A stretch of DNA of 64,000 bases from contig NZ_CABJDN010000004.1 of assembly GCF_902364365.1 (NCBI RefSeq), forward strand, positions 576,705-640,704, given 5' to 3'. The notes beneath the pieces were generated by a model, which ran no database searches, was not told the origin of the DNA, and saw only the letters and a program-made list of their open reading frames with translations. Shown in pieces: positions 9,529-16,761 of the stretch (the stretch's first letter is position 1; each line of letters opens with the position of its first letter). The position numbers were made by a program, and so were the translations under genes. The DNA is from Bacteroides intestinalis. GTDB lineage: Bacteria > Bacteroidota > Bacteroidia > Bacteroidales > Bacteroidaceae.

Positions 9529-10101
9529 TCATTCATAAAGCCCCATTCCATACTCAAATGGACTTTCAAAATCCCTCAATAACGGATGCTTCGTATCTTT
9601 CTCACTCAGTATCGCTTTATCAGCCGGTATTTTCCAGTCTATTCCTATGCCTTCATCCAAGATACTGATTCCACCATCGGCTTGCGGAGCATAATAGTTG
9701 TCACATTTGTACTGAAATACAGCCACTTCACTCAATACGGCAAAACCATGGGCAAAACCTCTGGGAATAAAGAACTGAAGATGATTGTCTTCCGACAATT
9801 CTACAGCCACATGCTCACCGTATGTGGGTGATCCTTTGCGAATATCTATAGCTACATCAAGCACGCAGCCTTTAACGCAACGCACCAGTTTACTTTGTGT
9901 AAAAGGAGGTAATTGAAAATGGAGTCCGCGCATTACTCCATACGATGACATACTCTCATTGTCCTGCACGAAATTCACTTTGCGCACTTTTTCCTCAAAT
10001 TCCCGTTGGGAAAAAGACTCGAAAAAGTAGCCGCGTGCGTCTTTGAAAAGGCGTGGCTTAATGATGACCAAACCCTCTACATTTGTTTTTTGTATAAGCA
10101 T
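9529..10101 (-). CDS. rfbC: dTDP-4-dehydrorhamnose 3,5-epimerase
   Basis: A 190-residue RmlC cupin enzyme that epimerises dTDP-4-keto-6-deoxyglucose at C3 and C5 on the route to dTDP-L-rhamnose. The hallmarks are all visible: FKDARGYFFESF (about 18-29), QDNESMSSYGVMRGLHFQ with the catalytic-type histidine (about 46-63), KGCVLDVAIDIRKGSPTYG and IPRGFAHGFAVLSE. Length matches the family. rfbA, rfbB and rfbD are not in the window and may lie to the left or elsewhere. It is the first gene of the distal CPS block, 145 nt from the preceding AAA/PD-(D/E)XK gene. Confidence 0.95.
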   Translation of the reverse strand: MLIQKTNVEGLVIIKPRLFKDARGYFFESFSQREFEEKVRKVNFVQDNESMSSYGVMRGLHFQLPPFTQSKLVRCVKGCVLDVAIDIRKGSPTYGEHVAVELSEDNHLQFFIPRGFAHGFAVLSEVAVFQYKCDNYYAPQADGGISILDEGIGIDWKIPADKAILSEKDTKHPLLRDFESPFEYGMGLYE

Positions 10102-10246
10102 TGTTTTTTATGAAATATGAAATTCTTGTTAGTGTTCAATTCAGAGCATATCCACTCTGTAAGGTATCTCTCGGGATGCCTCACAGAAAATGATTACTAA
10201 ATTCAATCGGTCGGATTATTTAGAAACTGGATGACAATCTTTTATT

Positions 10247-11806
10247 CTATTCTCCTTCTATCCTCCATTCCCCCAGCGTCCTCCGCTCCCTGTCGAAGTT
10301 AATCCCTACCTTAACTATCGGCAGTCCGCACAGAGCGAAGCGTTCGGGATAATTTTTCAGGTCGATTTGCTGCATGGCGGCATCGGCGGTTTTATCCAGT
10401 TTCAGTTCTATGACGTATAGGGTGCTATGGGTGCGCAGCACTACATCCACGCGTCCGCGGGGAGTGCGTACTTCCACGTCCACGTAGAAGCCGAGAAGGC
10501 TGAAGATGACATAGAGCAAGGATTGATAATGCCCCTCATAGTCCGTGTTGTCGCACTGCGGAATGGTAGAGAGGAAGGTCTGGAGCAGTTGCAAGGCCTC
10601 GTCCATGTTGCCGCGGTCAATGGAATCGAACAGATAGGCTGTCAGCGTGGCGGCACGATTAGCCTCGGTGGGTGGCACATAGTGGGGCAACAGACTTTCC
10701 ATCAGCCCCAGACGCACCTCTTTGTTGGGGATGTCGAGCGTGTACAGGTCCAAACGGGCGTCATAGTCCTTGATGGTGATGTAACCGCTCTGGTAGAGTA
10801 GGGGAATAATGTTTGTCATCTGTTCCGTAGGGGCGTCGAAAGCTGTGGCAAATACCTTCTGTCCTCCTATCTGTTGGGGAGCAACGCCATACTTGTTCAG
10901 CATTTCTATCAGATAGGTGGGCGTGCCGCTGCCGAACCAATAAGAGTTCATCTTGCCATCGGCAAAAGCATTCAGCAGGCTGAACGGATTGTATAGGTCG
11001 GGTGACGGCCAGGTAAAATGATAACCGTCATAGTGCTCTTTCAGCTTTTCCAGCACCTCCTCACGGGTCAACTTCATGCGCGTGGCCAGCAAATCCAGAT
11101 CGGTTGACATTTGGGTCAGCATTTCCTCTTCGCTAATGCCACAAATAGCGGCATACGGTTCATCCATGCTGATGTTGTCTATATTGTTCAATTCTCTGGA
11201 TGGAAAGAACCTCGTGATGCCGGTGAGAAATACAAAATGCAAATAAGGGTCGCATGCCTTGAGCGGGCTGTAGAAATTCCGCATTACGTTCCGAAGCTCG
11301 GGCAGGTTCTTCTCTTCATGGATTACGTCGAGAAGCGGAGCGTCATATTCGTCGATGAGAACGACGACCTGCCGACCAGTCTGAGCATAAGCACGTCCTA
11401 TAAGACCTTGCAGGCGCAGATTGGCACTTATTTCACCTTCTCCCTTGCCATAGATTTCTTCATACCTCAATAACTTGAGATTCAATTCCTGTTCCAGTTG
11501 CTCTCTGTCCACGTGCTTCGCTGTGCGCATGTCAAAATGCAGCACCGGGTACGAGATCCATTCCGCTTCCAGTTCCGCTATGGCAAGACCTTCGAACAGT
11601 TCTTTCCGGCCTTCGAAATAAGAATGAAGCGTGCTGGTGAGCAAGCTCTTTCCAAAGCGGCGTGGGCGGTTTAGGAACACAGACTTAGGGCCGGAATGCG
11701 TCATTCGATAAACATATTCCGTTTTGTCGATATACAAATAATTGCCTTCCCGTATTTTTGAGAAAGTCTGTATTCCTATCGGATAGCGTTTTCGTTGCTG
11801 CATCAT
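10247..11806 (-). CDS. AAA-ATPase-like protein with C-terminal PD-(D/E)XK nuclease domain
   Basis: A 519-residue member of a Bacteroidota-abundant family: an N-terminal AAA-ATPase-like domain fused to a PDDEXK_9-type nuclease domain. The N-terminus holds YPIGIQTFSKIREGNYLYIDKT and the degenerate P-loop RPRRFGKSL (47-55). The Walker B-like VVLIDEYDAPLL follows near 145. At the C-terminus, D454 and the E467-L468-K469 pair form the nuclease motif (RVDVVL, then YVIELKL). The family's cellular role is not established. It sits inside the CPS locus on the minus strand, but its base composition is nearer to the following module than to the sugar genes. Confidence 0.88.
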   Translation of the reverse strand: MMQQRKRYPIGIQTFSKIREGNYLYIDKTEYVYRMTHSGPKSVFLNRPRRFGKSLLTSTLHSYFEGRKELFEGLAIAELEAEWISYPVLHFDMRTAKHVDREQLEQELNLKLLRYEEIYGKGEGEISANLRLQGLIGRAYAQTGRQVVVLIDEYDAPLLDVIHEEKNLPELRNVMRNFYSPLKACDPYLHFVFLTGITRFFPSRELNNIDNISMDEPYAAICGISEEEMLTQMSTDLDLLATRMKLTREEVLEKLKEHYDGYHFTWPSPDLYNPFSLLNAFADGKMNSYWFGSGTPTYLIEMLNKYGVAPQQIGGQKVFATAFDAPTEQMTNIIPLLYQSGYITIKDYDARLDLYTLDIPNKEVRLGLMESLLPHYVPPTEANRAATLTAYLFDSIDRGNMDEALQLLQTFLSTIPQCDNTDYEGHYQSLLYVIFSLLGFYVDVEVRTPRGRVDVVLRTHSTLYVIELKLDKTADAAMQQIDLKNYPERFALCGLPIVKVGINFDRERRTLGEWRIEGE

Positions 11807-11936
11807 TTTTCTGTTTTCTCCTTCACGTATGGTTTACTTGTAAAGTAACAAAATCCGTTCGTTTTCTCCAAACAAAGCTTTCACTTCTTCTTCTGATACA
11901 CGTCATGATCCGTTGCTTTCTTTAAACCGATTTCTT

Positions 11937-12386
11937 TTATTTTCCTCCTCTTCCTCTCCTCATCAACATATTATTAATTTGTTGCCTCACATTGTCCACC
12001 TTTGCACCCGACGTCAGCCGGGAGGCAAAAGGAAGAAGAACCTCGATGAAGGCGCCTTTCACCACTGTGTCCTTGCCCACAAGGGATTCGCTGAGCATGA
12101 TGTTCACCACACCGGCCAGATCATGGGCGGTGGTACATTCGCCCAGAAGCCGGGTGTACTCATGCACTTTTTTCACGTCGGGCACGTAGGTGAAGAGATG
12201 GCACTCGTCATCATTCAGGCTTTCAATGTCCTCGGTTCCTTCGGGACGGATGGCGACCTCGGCAAACTGATCGCCGTAAAAGTGCTGAACGGCGGCAGTA
12301 GCCGCGGGGGCTATCATGTTCGTGCCGCCGAATATCTTTATCTCTATTTCCGGTTTGTCGTTCATATTTGTATTATTTATCTCCAT
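11937..12386 (-). CDS. Conserved-looking protein of unknown function
   Basis: A 149-residue soluble-looking acidic protein, with no signal peptide or membrane segment and a basic arginine/glycine-rich tail (NMLMRRGRGGK). I do not recognise a domain. It is divergently oriented to the VirE_N gene, with a 139-bp spacer holding a likely promoter for the latter, and is followed on its own strand by the AAA/PD-(D/E)XK gene. ATG 12365 (MNDKPEIEIKIFGG) is an alternative start. Codon use resembles the GC-rich plus-strand module rather than the AT-rich sugar genes, suggesting it travels with that module. Confidence 0.7.
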   Translation of the reverse strand: MEINNTNMNDKPEIEIKIFGGTNMIAPAATAAVQHFYGDQFAEVAIRPEGTEDIESLNDDECHLFTYVPDVKKVHEYTRLLGECTTAHDLAGVVNIMLSESLVGKDTVVKGAFIEVLLPFASRLTSGAKVDNVRQQINNMLMRRGRGGK

Positions 12387-12486
12387 TTTCTTTAAACATT
12401 TTCAATGTATTATCAACGAGTATTCAATGAATGTAAACAGTTTATAAATGCCTTTTGATGTAGTGGAATGGATGGGTTATTCACCG

Positions 12487-12494
12487 TATCTTTG
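12487..12494 (+). promoter_or_regulatory. Bacteroides -7 box ahead of the VirE_N gene
   Basis: TATCTTTG matches the TAnnTTTG consensus of the Bacteroides primary sigma factor and lies about 30 nt upstream of the VirE_N start. No well-spaced -33 TTTG was found, so the call is moderate. Confidence 0.5.
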
Positions 12495-12525
12495 TTGACA
12501 TAAATGTAATAAATATAATCGTGTT

Positions 12526-13092
12526 ATGAAAGAATCTATTATGTCTTTTTTCAATGCTCCCATCACCAACAAAGTGCCTGCCGGAGTATGCAGCATAGCG
12601 GGGCTTCATGCCTACATCTCTTCCGATCCCCATCTGAAGGAACTGACACAAATAGTAAGGTCCACTACGGAAAATGATAAGGATTTCCGTAAAAAAAAGC
12701 AGACGTTACTGCCTTACGTCACGCCTGCAGGCGTCTTTTCGTACTGTCGGGAGCAGTGCATCGTAGTGCCATCCGGAGCCTTTGTGATAGACATTGACCA
12801 TCTTGCTTCTGCCGAAGAGGCCATGATGTGGCGTGACCGCCTTTTTGCCGACGAAGTGCTGCAACCGGATCTTGCCTTTGTAAGCCCCAGCGCCAAAGGG
12901 GTGAAACTCTTTGTGCCCTACCGCCTCACCCTCACAGATACGCTCGAAAACTCGTTTGACAATGCCCTGCACACCGCCTGGGACTATCTGGAATGGCGAC
13001 ACGGACTAAAGGCCGATGCCGCCAACGCCGATATGTCGAGAGCCTGTTTCCTGGCATACGATGCGGAATGCAAATTAAAAAATAATAATTAA
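12526..13092 (+). CDS. VirE N-terminal domain (BT4734/BF3469-like) protein
   Basis: A 188-residue protein resembling the VirE_N domain usually found with DUF3987 primase/helicase-like proteins in Bacteroides. Visible pieces are FFNAPITNKVPAG, a central GAFVIDIDHL strand with paired acidic residues, PDLAFVSPSAKGVKLFVPY, and a C-terminal DMSRACFLAYD element. The last two resemble primase-type catalytic folds. ATG 12541 (MSFFNAP) is an alternative start. It is the first gene of the plus-strand module, 23 nt ahead of the DUF3987 gene; together they look like one replication-type protein split in two. The biological role of the pair is unknown. Confidence 0.85.
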   Translation: MKESIMSFFNAPITNKVPAGVCSIAGLHAYISSDPHLKELTQIVRSTTENDKDFRKKKQTLLPYVTPAGVFSYCREQCIVVPSGAFVIDIDHLASAEEAMMWRDRLFADEVLQPDLAFVSPSAKGVKLFVPYRLTLTDTLENSFDNALHTAWDYLEWRHGLKADAANADMSRACFLAYDAECKLKNNN

Positions 13093-13115
13093 AATCATAA
13101 ATCACAACTTTTATC

Positions 13116-14975
13116 GTGAACGAAATTGACATTATCGAGCAATTGACCATTGCCGTAGAACAGGGCGGAGCCAATATTGCCCCCACTTATCAGGAATACA
13201 TGCCACTGGCTTTTGCTGTGGCCAACAGCTGCGGAGAGGAAGGACGTCGTTTCTTCCATCGCCTTTGTCGCCTCTCCGATAAGTACCGGCATGACGAGGC
13301 CGACAAACTCTACGACCACGCTCTGCAGAACGGGCGGGGAGGCAATTCCCTGGGAACAGTGTTTCATCTGGCCCAACTGGCAGGCATACGTTTCGATAAG
13401 AAACTTGCAAACTTGCAAAACTTGCAGGCACCCTTCACACCCACACACACGTACGCACGAGGGAAAGGCGGAAACACAGAACAGAAACAACCGCAAAGCA
13501 CCGAAGATACCGTGATAACAGTTCCCGCAGAAACGTCTGTTTCACTGCCCTGTTTTGCGGAATACAGGTGGCCGCTCTTTCTGCAACAAGTGATAGACTG
13601 CGGAGACTCGCCCGCCCAAAGGAACATTCTGCTGCTGGGAGCGCTGACTGTATTCGGAGCCACCCTCAACAAGCTGCTGAGCTTTACCTACGGGCGAAAA
13701 AGCAAATATCCGTGTCTGCAAACTTTTGTCATTGCCCCGCCCGCTTCCGGAAAAGGCGCGCTGACGTGGGTGCGCCGGCTGGCGGAACCTCTGCACGACT
13801 CGCTTATGGCAGCCTACAGCGAAAAGATGAAAATCTACCGGCGCGAGAAAGCGCAATGGGACGTGCTGGGCAAGGAGAAGGTGAATATCCCCGAACCCGA
13901 ACAGCCTTGTATGAAGATGTTCCTCATTGCGGGAGACAACTCAGGAGCTGGTATGCTGGAGAACCTGATGGACGCCGATGGAGCCGGACTGATATGCGAG
14001 ACTGAAGCCGACACCGTGAGTACAGCCATCGGCACGGATTACGGGCACTGGAGCGACACGTTGCGCAAGAGTTTCGATCATGAGCGGCTGGCCTACAATC
14101 GCCGTACCAACCACGAATATCGGGAATGTAATAAATCATATCTCAGCGTACTGATCAGTGGAACGCCAGCCCAGGTGAAGCCGCTCATCCCTTCGGCAGA
14201 GAATGGCCTCTTTTCGCGCCAGGTGTTCTACTGTATGCCTCCCATTCGTGAGTGGGTGGATCAGTTCGACCAGTCCGGAGCCGACTATGACCGTATGTTC
14301 ACCCTTTGGGGGGAGCGTTGGAAACGACTGCTCGATGCCCTGACGGCTGCGGTAAGCGGTATAAGCCTGAAGCTCACCGAAGAACAGAAAGACGAGTTCA
14401 ACGCTCACCTCTCAAGCGTATTCGGCCGTGCAGGCGTGGTTCATGGCGACCACATGAAAAGCGCAGTGGCACGTATTGCCATCAACATCTGCCGTATCAT
14501 CGGCATCGTGGCATTGATGCGCTCGCTCGACGCCTTGCTGATGGCAACGGACGGCATCGACCCGACTGCTGCTGAAAAGCCTGCGGATGACATGATAAAA
14601 GTCTTGCTGGCTTGTCCGGGGCTATCGCCTTCGCCTCATGTTCCGCAAGAGAACGTGCAGGATGGAGTGGTTTCGCAGTTCGAACTCACCGTGGGCGGCG
14701 ATGACTTTCATGCCGTGCTGTCGCTCGCGGAGCCTCTCTATCTGCATTCGTGTCATATCCTTTCACTTCTTCCGTCGACGGACTCTGTACAGCCACAGAA
14801 AGTGTCACAGGAGACGTTTCTGGATGGACTGCCTCTCTGCTTCACTCGCAGCCAGGCCCTTCAGGCAAGTACTCGGTTCGGGATGTCTCCCGGTACGCTC
14901 GACTCGCTGCTGAAACGCATGACCGACAAGGGTCAGCTGCAGAAAGACGGTCGGGGAGAATACAGGTTCAAATGA
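13116..14975 (+). CDS. DUF3987 family protein (primase/helicase-like), GTG start
   Basis: A 619-residue protein. Residues about 1-95 form a helical PriCT-like region (RRFFHRLCRLSDKYRHDEAD). Residues 96-140 are a low-complexity linker. From about 150 a DUF3987 ATPase-like domain follows, with a P-loop-like IAPPASGKGAL (206-216) and a later LICETEADTVS. A winged-helix-like tail (SRSQALQASTRFGMSPGTL) ends the protein. The start is GTG at 13116; no in-frame ATG precedes the conserved N-terminus. The linker codons (13404-13448) form half of a long inverted repeat with the 3' flank. Composition is GC-rich: 42 of 60 bases at 13741-13800 are G or C. Function is unknown beyond the replication-like architecture. 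Confidence 0.85.
   Translation: MNEIDIIEQLTIAVEQGGANIAPTYQEYMPLAFAVANSCGEEGRRFFHRLCRLSDKYRHDEADKLYDHALQNGRGGNSLGTVFHLAQLAGIRFDKKLANLQNLQAPFTPTHTYARGKGGNTEQKQPQSTEDTVITVPAETSVSLPCFAEYRWPLFLQQVIDCGDSPAQRNILLLGALTVFGATLNKLLSFTYGRKSKYPCLQTFVIAPPASGKGALTWVRRLAEPLHDSLMAAYSEKMKIYRREKAQWDVLGKEKVNIPEPEQPCMKMFLIAGDNSGAGMLENLMDADGAGLICETEADTVSTAIGTDYGHWSDTLRKSFDHERLAYNRRTNHEYRECNKSYLSVLISGTPAQVKPLIPSAENGLFSRQVFYCMPPIREWVDQFDQSGADYDRMFTLWGERWKRLLDALTAAVSGISLKLTEEQKDEFNAHLSSVFGRAGVVHGDHMKSAVARIAINICRIIGIVALMRSLDALLMATDGIDPTAAEKPADDMIKVLLACPGLSPSPHVPQENVQDGVVSQFELTVGGDDFHAVLSLAEPLYLHSCHILSLLPSTDSVQPQKVSQETFLDGLPLCFTRSQALQASTRFGMSPGTLDSLLKRMTDKGQLQKDGRGEYRFK
13404..13448 (+). repeat. Left arm of a 1.6-kb-spaced inverted repeat inside the DUF3987 gene
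   Basis: Two perfect blocks, CTTGCAAACTTGCAAA (13404-13419) and TCACACCCACACAC (13435-13448), recur as reverse complements in the same order at 15054-15069 and 15026-15039. The spacers are nearly equal (15 and 14 nt). The ACTTGCAA unit is itself tandemly repeated about three times here. Confidence 0.8.
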
Positions 14976-15170
14976 AGAATCCTTCGGAATGTGAATCCAT
15001 TTGCCTCACGCACGTATATGTGTGCGTGTGTGGGTGTGAGGCCCCCTGTAAGATTTGCAAGTTTGCAAGATTTTTTTTCCCAACTGGGAAAAAAATATTC
15101 CCCACTTGGGTACTAATTCTCTCTCCCCATTTTTCTCTCATCAACCCTTTAATTTTTTAATTCTTTCATT
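14976..15170. other. Gene-free spacer with GT-rich tract, inverted-repeat right arm and palindrome
   Basis: This 195-bp spacer holds the right arm of the long inverted repeat (15026-15069), including an alternating GT-rich stretch. A strong palindrome follows at about 15070-15093, where a T-run plus CCCA mirrors TGGG plus an A-run. The T-run is 5' of the hairpin on both strands, so this is not a normal intrinsic terminator. No gene was seen. Confidence 0.65.
15026..15069 (-). repeat. Right arm of the inverted repeat downstream of the DUF3987 gene
   Basis: The reverse complement of 13404-13448: the perfect 16-bp block is at 15054-15069 and the perfect 14-bp block at 15026-15039. It lies 50 nt after the DUF3987 stop, in a non-coding spacer. 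Confidence 0.8.
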
Positions 15171-15392
15171 TTGAATAACTCCTTTCACCCCGTCTCCATG
15201 AAGAAGAGCGAACTGGCCCTTCTCTATTTTCCGGATTCAGCTGTCGCAGTGGCCACCAACCGTCTGATGCGCTGGGTTCACGATTGTCCGCCCCTGATGG
15301 AGGAGCTGGAAGCAGTCGGTTATCATCGTTCGCAGAAGTTGCTTACTTCCCGTCAAGTATCGCTAATCATCCGGCACCTGGGCGACCCGTAA
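15171..15392 (+). CDS. DUF4248 family small protein
   Basis: A 73-residue protein with the DUF4248 pattern: KKSELALLYFPDSAVAVATN, a tryptophan-containing helix (LMRWVHDCP), and a C-terminal LTSRQVSLIIRHLG segment. It has no signal peptide and may be a small DNA-binding or structural protein. I keep the TTG start at 15171 because family members carry about ten residues before the ELA-LYFP block, and NNSFHPVSM aligns with them; ATG 15198 would remove that part. In Bacteroides this gene is often found with VirE_N/DUF3987 and HU-like genes, as here. Function is unknown. Confidence 0.75.
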   Translation: MNNSFHPVSMKKSELALLYFPDSAVAVATNRLMRWVHDCPPLMEELEAVGYHRSQKLLTSRQVSLIIRHLGDP

Positions 15393-15446
15393 TGGTGAAA
15401 CCCATCGGAATCCATCGAAACCCATAAGTTGGTTTCCGGTCAGCCA

Positions 15447-15454
15447 TATCTTTG
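15447..15454 (+). promoter_or_regulatory. Bacteroides -7 box upstream of the HU-like gene
   Basis: TATCTTTG fits the TAnnTTTG consensus and lies 92 nt upstream of the HU-like start. The leader it would create contains the 15-bp perfect hairpin at 15478-15511. Confidence 0.5.
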
Positions 15455-15477
15455 CCCGGAGTTTTTGAAGTAGTTGA

Positions 15478-15511
15478 GTAGTTAAGTAGTAATTGCTTAC
15501 TACTTAACTAC
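15478..15511. repeat. Perfect 15-bp hairpin in the leader of the HU-like gene
   Basis: GTAGTTAAGTAGTAA pairs perfectly with its complement after a 4-nt TTGC loop. It stands between the predicted promoter and the HU-like gene, so it may be a leader structure. No T-run follows, so it is probably not a terminator. Confidence 0.6.
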
Positions 15512-15546
15512 ATTGAGAATCATTATTAATTAAATTTATTGAGATT

Positions 15547-16050
15547 ATGGGAATCAAAGTAAAAGCCCGTCAGACCAAACTGACGGTGGGCCCCTCAAAA
15601 GGGCAGTATCGCTTCATCATGCAGGCAGAAATCTACAGCACGTTGAAACAGGAAAAAGTCATATCCGAAGCTGCTATCCGCTCGGGAATCCCGAAGGGAA
15701 GCATCAATGCCGCTTGGGAGGCTATCGGCGATGTGATCAGGGCATGGGCCACAGAGGGCCATTCCGTAGCCGTACCCGGACTGGGTACCATGCGCTTCGG
15801 CCTCCAAGCCGCCTCGGTGTCTAAAGTAGAAGACGTAGGTGCGGGACTCATCACCACCCGCAAAGTCATCTTCACCCCCAGTACCACCATCAAACAGGAG
15901 TTGAAGGATACTTCCATCAACATTACCTGTTACGATAAGGACGGAAACGTCATCAAGCAAGTCACCTCCTCCGATCCGGGCGACGTGGACGAAGGCGACG
16001 GAGGCGGAACCGGAGGCGATGGCGGAATTGAAGGTGATCCGCTGGGATAA
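15547..16050 (+). CDS. HU-like DNA-binding protein with glycine/aspartate-rich tail
   Basis: A 167-residue protein of the Bacteroides HU-like family. Residues about 1-125 carry the HU-type core, with SGIPKGSINAAWEAIGDVI and GHSVAVPGLGTMRFGL corresponding to the dimer helices and DNA-binding arm region. VIFTPSTTIKQEL is also characteristic of this group. The last 30 residues are an acidic glycine/aspartate-rich tail, so nucleic-acid binding may be modulated. It belongs to the plus-strand module together with DUF4248, smalltalk and amidase genes. Which DNA it binds is unknown. Confidence 0.85.
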   Translation: MGIKVKARQTKLTVGPSKGQYRFIMQAEIYSTLKQEKVISEAAIRSGIPKGSINAAWEAIGDVIRAWATEGHSVAVPGLGTMRFGLQAASVSKVEDVGAGLITTRKVIFTPSTTIKQELKDTSINITCYDKDGNVIKQVTSSDPGDVDEGDGGGTGGDGGIEGDPLG

Positions 16051-16077
16051 TTTCTAAGGCCTCAGGCCTTAGAAATT
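16049..16077. terminator. Perfect 13-bp hairpin after the HU-like gene
   Basis: AATTTCTAAGGCC and its exact complement flank a 3-nt loop (TCA), and the first arm includes the stop codon of the HU-like gene. The arm is GC-rich at its tip but no clean T-run follows, so it may terminate weakly or protect the 3' end. A tandem AATTAAAGAATTAA motif fills 16075-16103. Confidence 0.55.
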
Positions 16078-16117
16078 AAAGAATTAATAATTAAAGAATT
16101 AAATCAAAAATCTCATC

Positions 16118-16246
16118 ATGTCTGAAACAAAGAATAAAATTACTTGGGTGTCTTTGCTAAAAGCTATCATCCAGGCAGCCATTGCGGCACTCACAGCACT
16201 GGGTGTCACCAGTTGTTCAACTGCCATCGAATGTCTGCTGCCATGA
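16118..16246 (+). CDS. Smalltalk-type small lipopeptide (42 residues)
   Basis: A 42-residue frame starting at ATG 16118. It encodes a short charged N-terminus (MSETKNKITW), a hydrophobic alanine-rich helix, and then LGVTSC, a lipobox-like end with cysteine at position 33. This is the layout of the small smalltalk proteins of Bacteroides, found next to HU-like and amidase genes. Its stop overlaps the amidase start by 4 nt (ATGA), so the two are translationally coupled. I infer a membrane-anchored partner, possibly holin-like, for the amidase; no function is established. Confidence 0.8.
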   Translation: MSETKNKITWVSLLKAIIQAAIAALTALGVTSCSTAIECLLP

Positions 16247-16761
16247 TACAGGAAACATTTCCTATGACTGTAGGTGAGGAGGAGGTGCGCGATGAGCGCG
16301 AACTCCTCACTCGGGTGGAGGGCGGGCTGATGATGGACGCTGTTGATTCGGTGCGTTACATCATCCTGCATTGTTCAGCTACCCGCTGCAACTGTGACTA
16401 TACTGTGGAACAACTCTTGCGTGACCATCGTACCCGTGGGTTCCGCACCATCGGTTATCATTTTTATGTCCGTCGCGATGGTACGGTCAGCCAGCATCGT
16501 CGGTTGCTCGAGGTGGGTGCACATTGCCGTCCCCTCAACCGGTGTTCTATCGGAGTATGCTACGAAGGCGGACTGGACGCGGAAGGGTATCCCGCTAATA
16601 CGCTCACCCTGGAGCAGTTCGAACAGCTGGAACAACTTCTGTCCCGGTTACTGAAACTCTTTCCGAAGGCAGAGCTCAGAGGCCACCGTGACATGCCGGG
16701 AAGCGTGCCGAAAGCGTGTCCCTGTCTCGACTGCCAATCTGTGTTCCGAGCCATTCTCTGA
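16243..16761 (+). CDS. N-acetylmuramoyl-L-alanine amidase (Amidase_2 / T7-lysozyme-like)
   Basis: A 172-residue zinc amidase predicted to cleave the lactyl-amide bond between N-acetylmuramic acid and the stem peptide of peptidoglycan. YIILHCSAT gives the first zinc ligand (H43), IGYHFYV the active-site tyrosine (Y72), and RGHRDMPGSVPKACPC the second histidine (H148) and a cysteine ligand (C159 or C161). The start is ATG 16243, which overlaps the smalltalk stop; upstream in-frame codons belong to the smalltalk gene. There is no signal peptide, so export would need a partner. Its last 86 nt overlap the convergent tyrosine-phosphatase gene. Confidence 0.92.
   Translation: MIQETFPMTVGEEEVRDERELLTRVEGGLMMDAVDSVRYIILHCSATRCNCDYTVEQLLRDHRTRGFRTIGYHFYVRRDGTVSQHRRLLEVGAHCRPLNRCSIGVCYEGGLDAEGYPANTLTLEQFEQLEQLLSRLLKLFPKAELRGHRDMPGSVPKACPCLDCQSVFRAIL

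Noticed and set aside
10247..11806. Anti-phage defence or restriction gene
   Set aside because: The AAA/PD-(D/E)XK architecture alone does not show this, the family is abundant in Bacteroidota with no settled role, and no partner genes of a known defence system are present.
13568..14005. Arginine-rich overlapping frame within the DUF3987 gene
   Set aside because: It is a frame shadow in GC-rich coding sequence; its translation has no family features and no start context.
15070..15093. Intrinsic terminator after the DUF3987 gene
   Set aside because: The palindrome has its T-run before and its A-run after the stem on both strands, so neither strand gives a hairpin followed by U.
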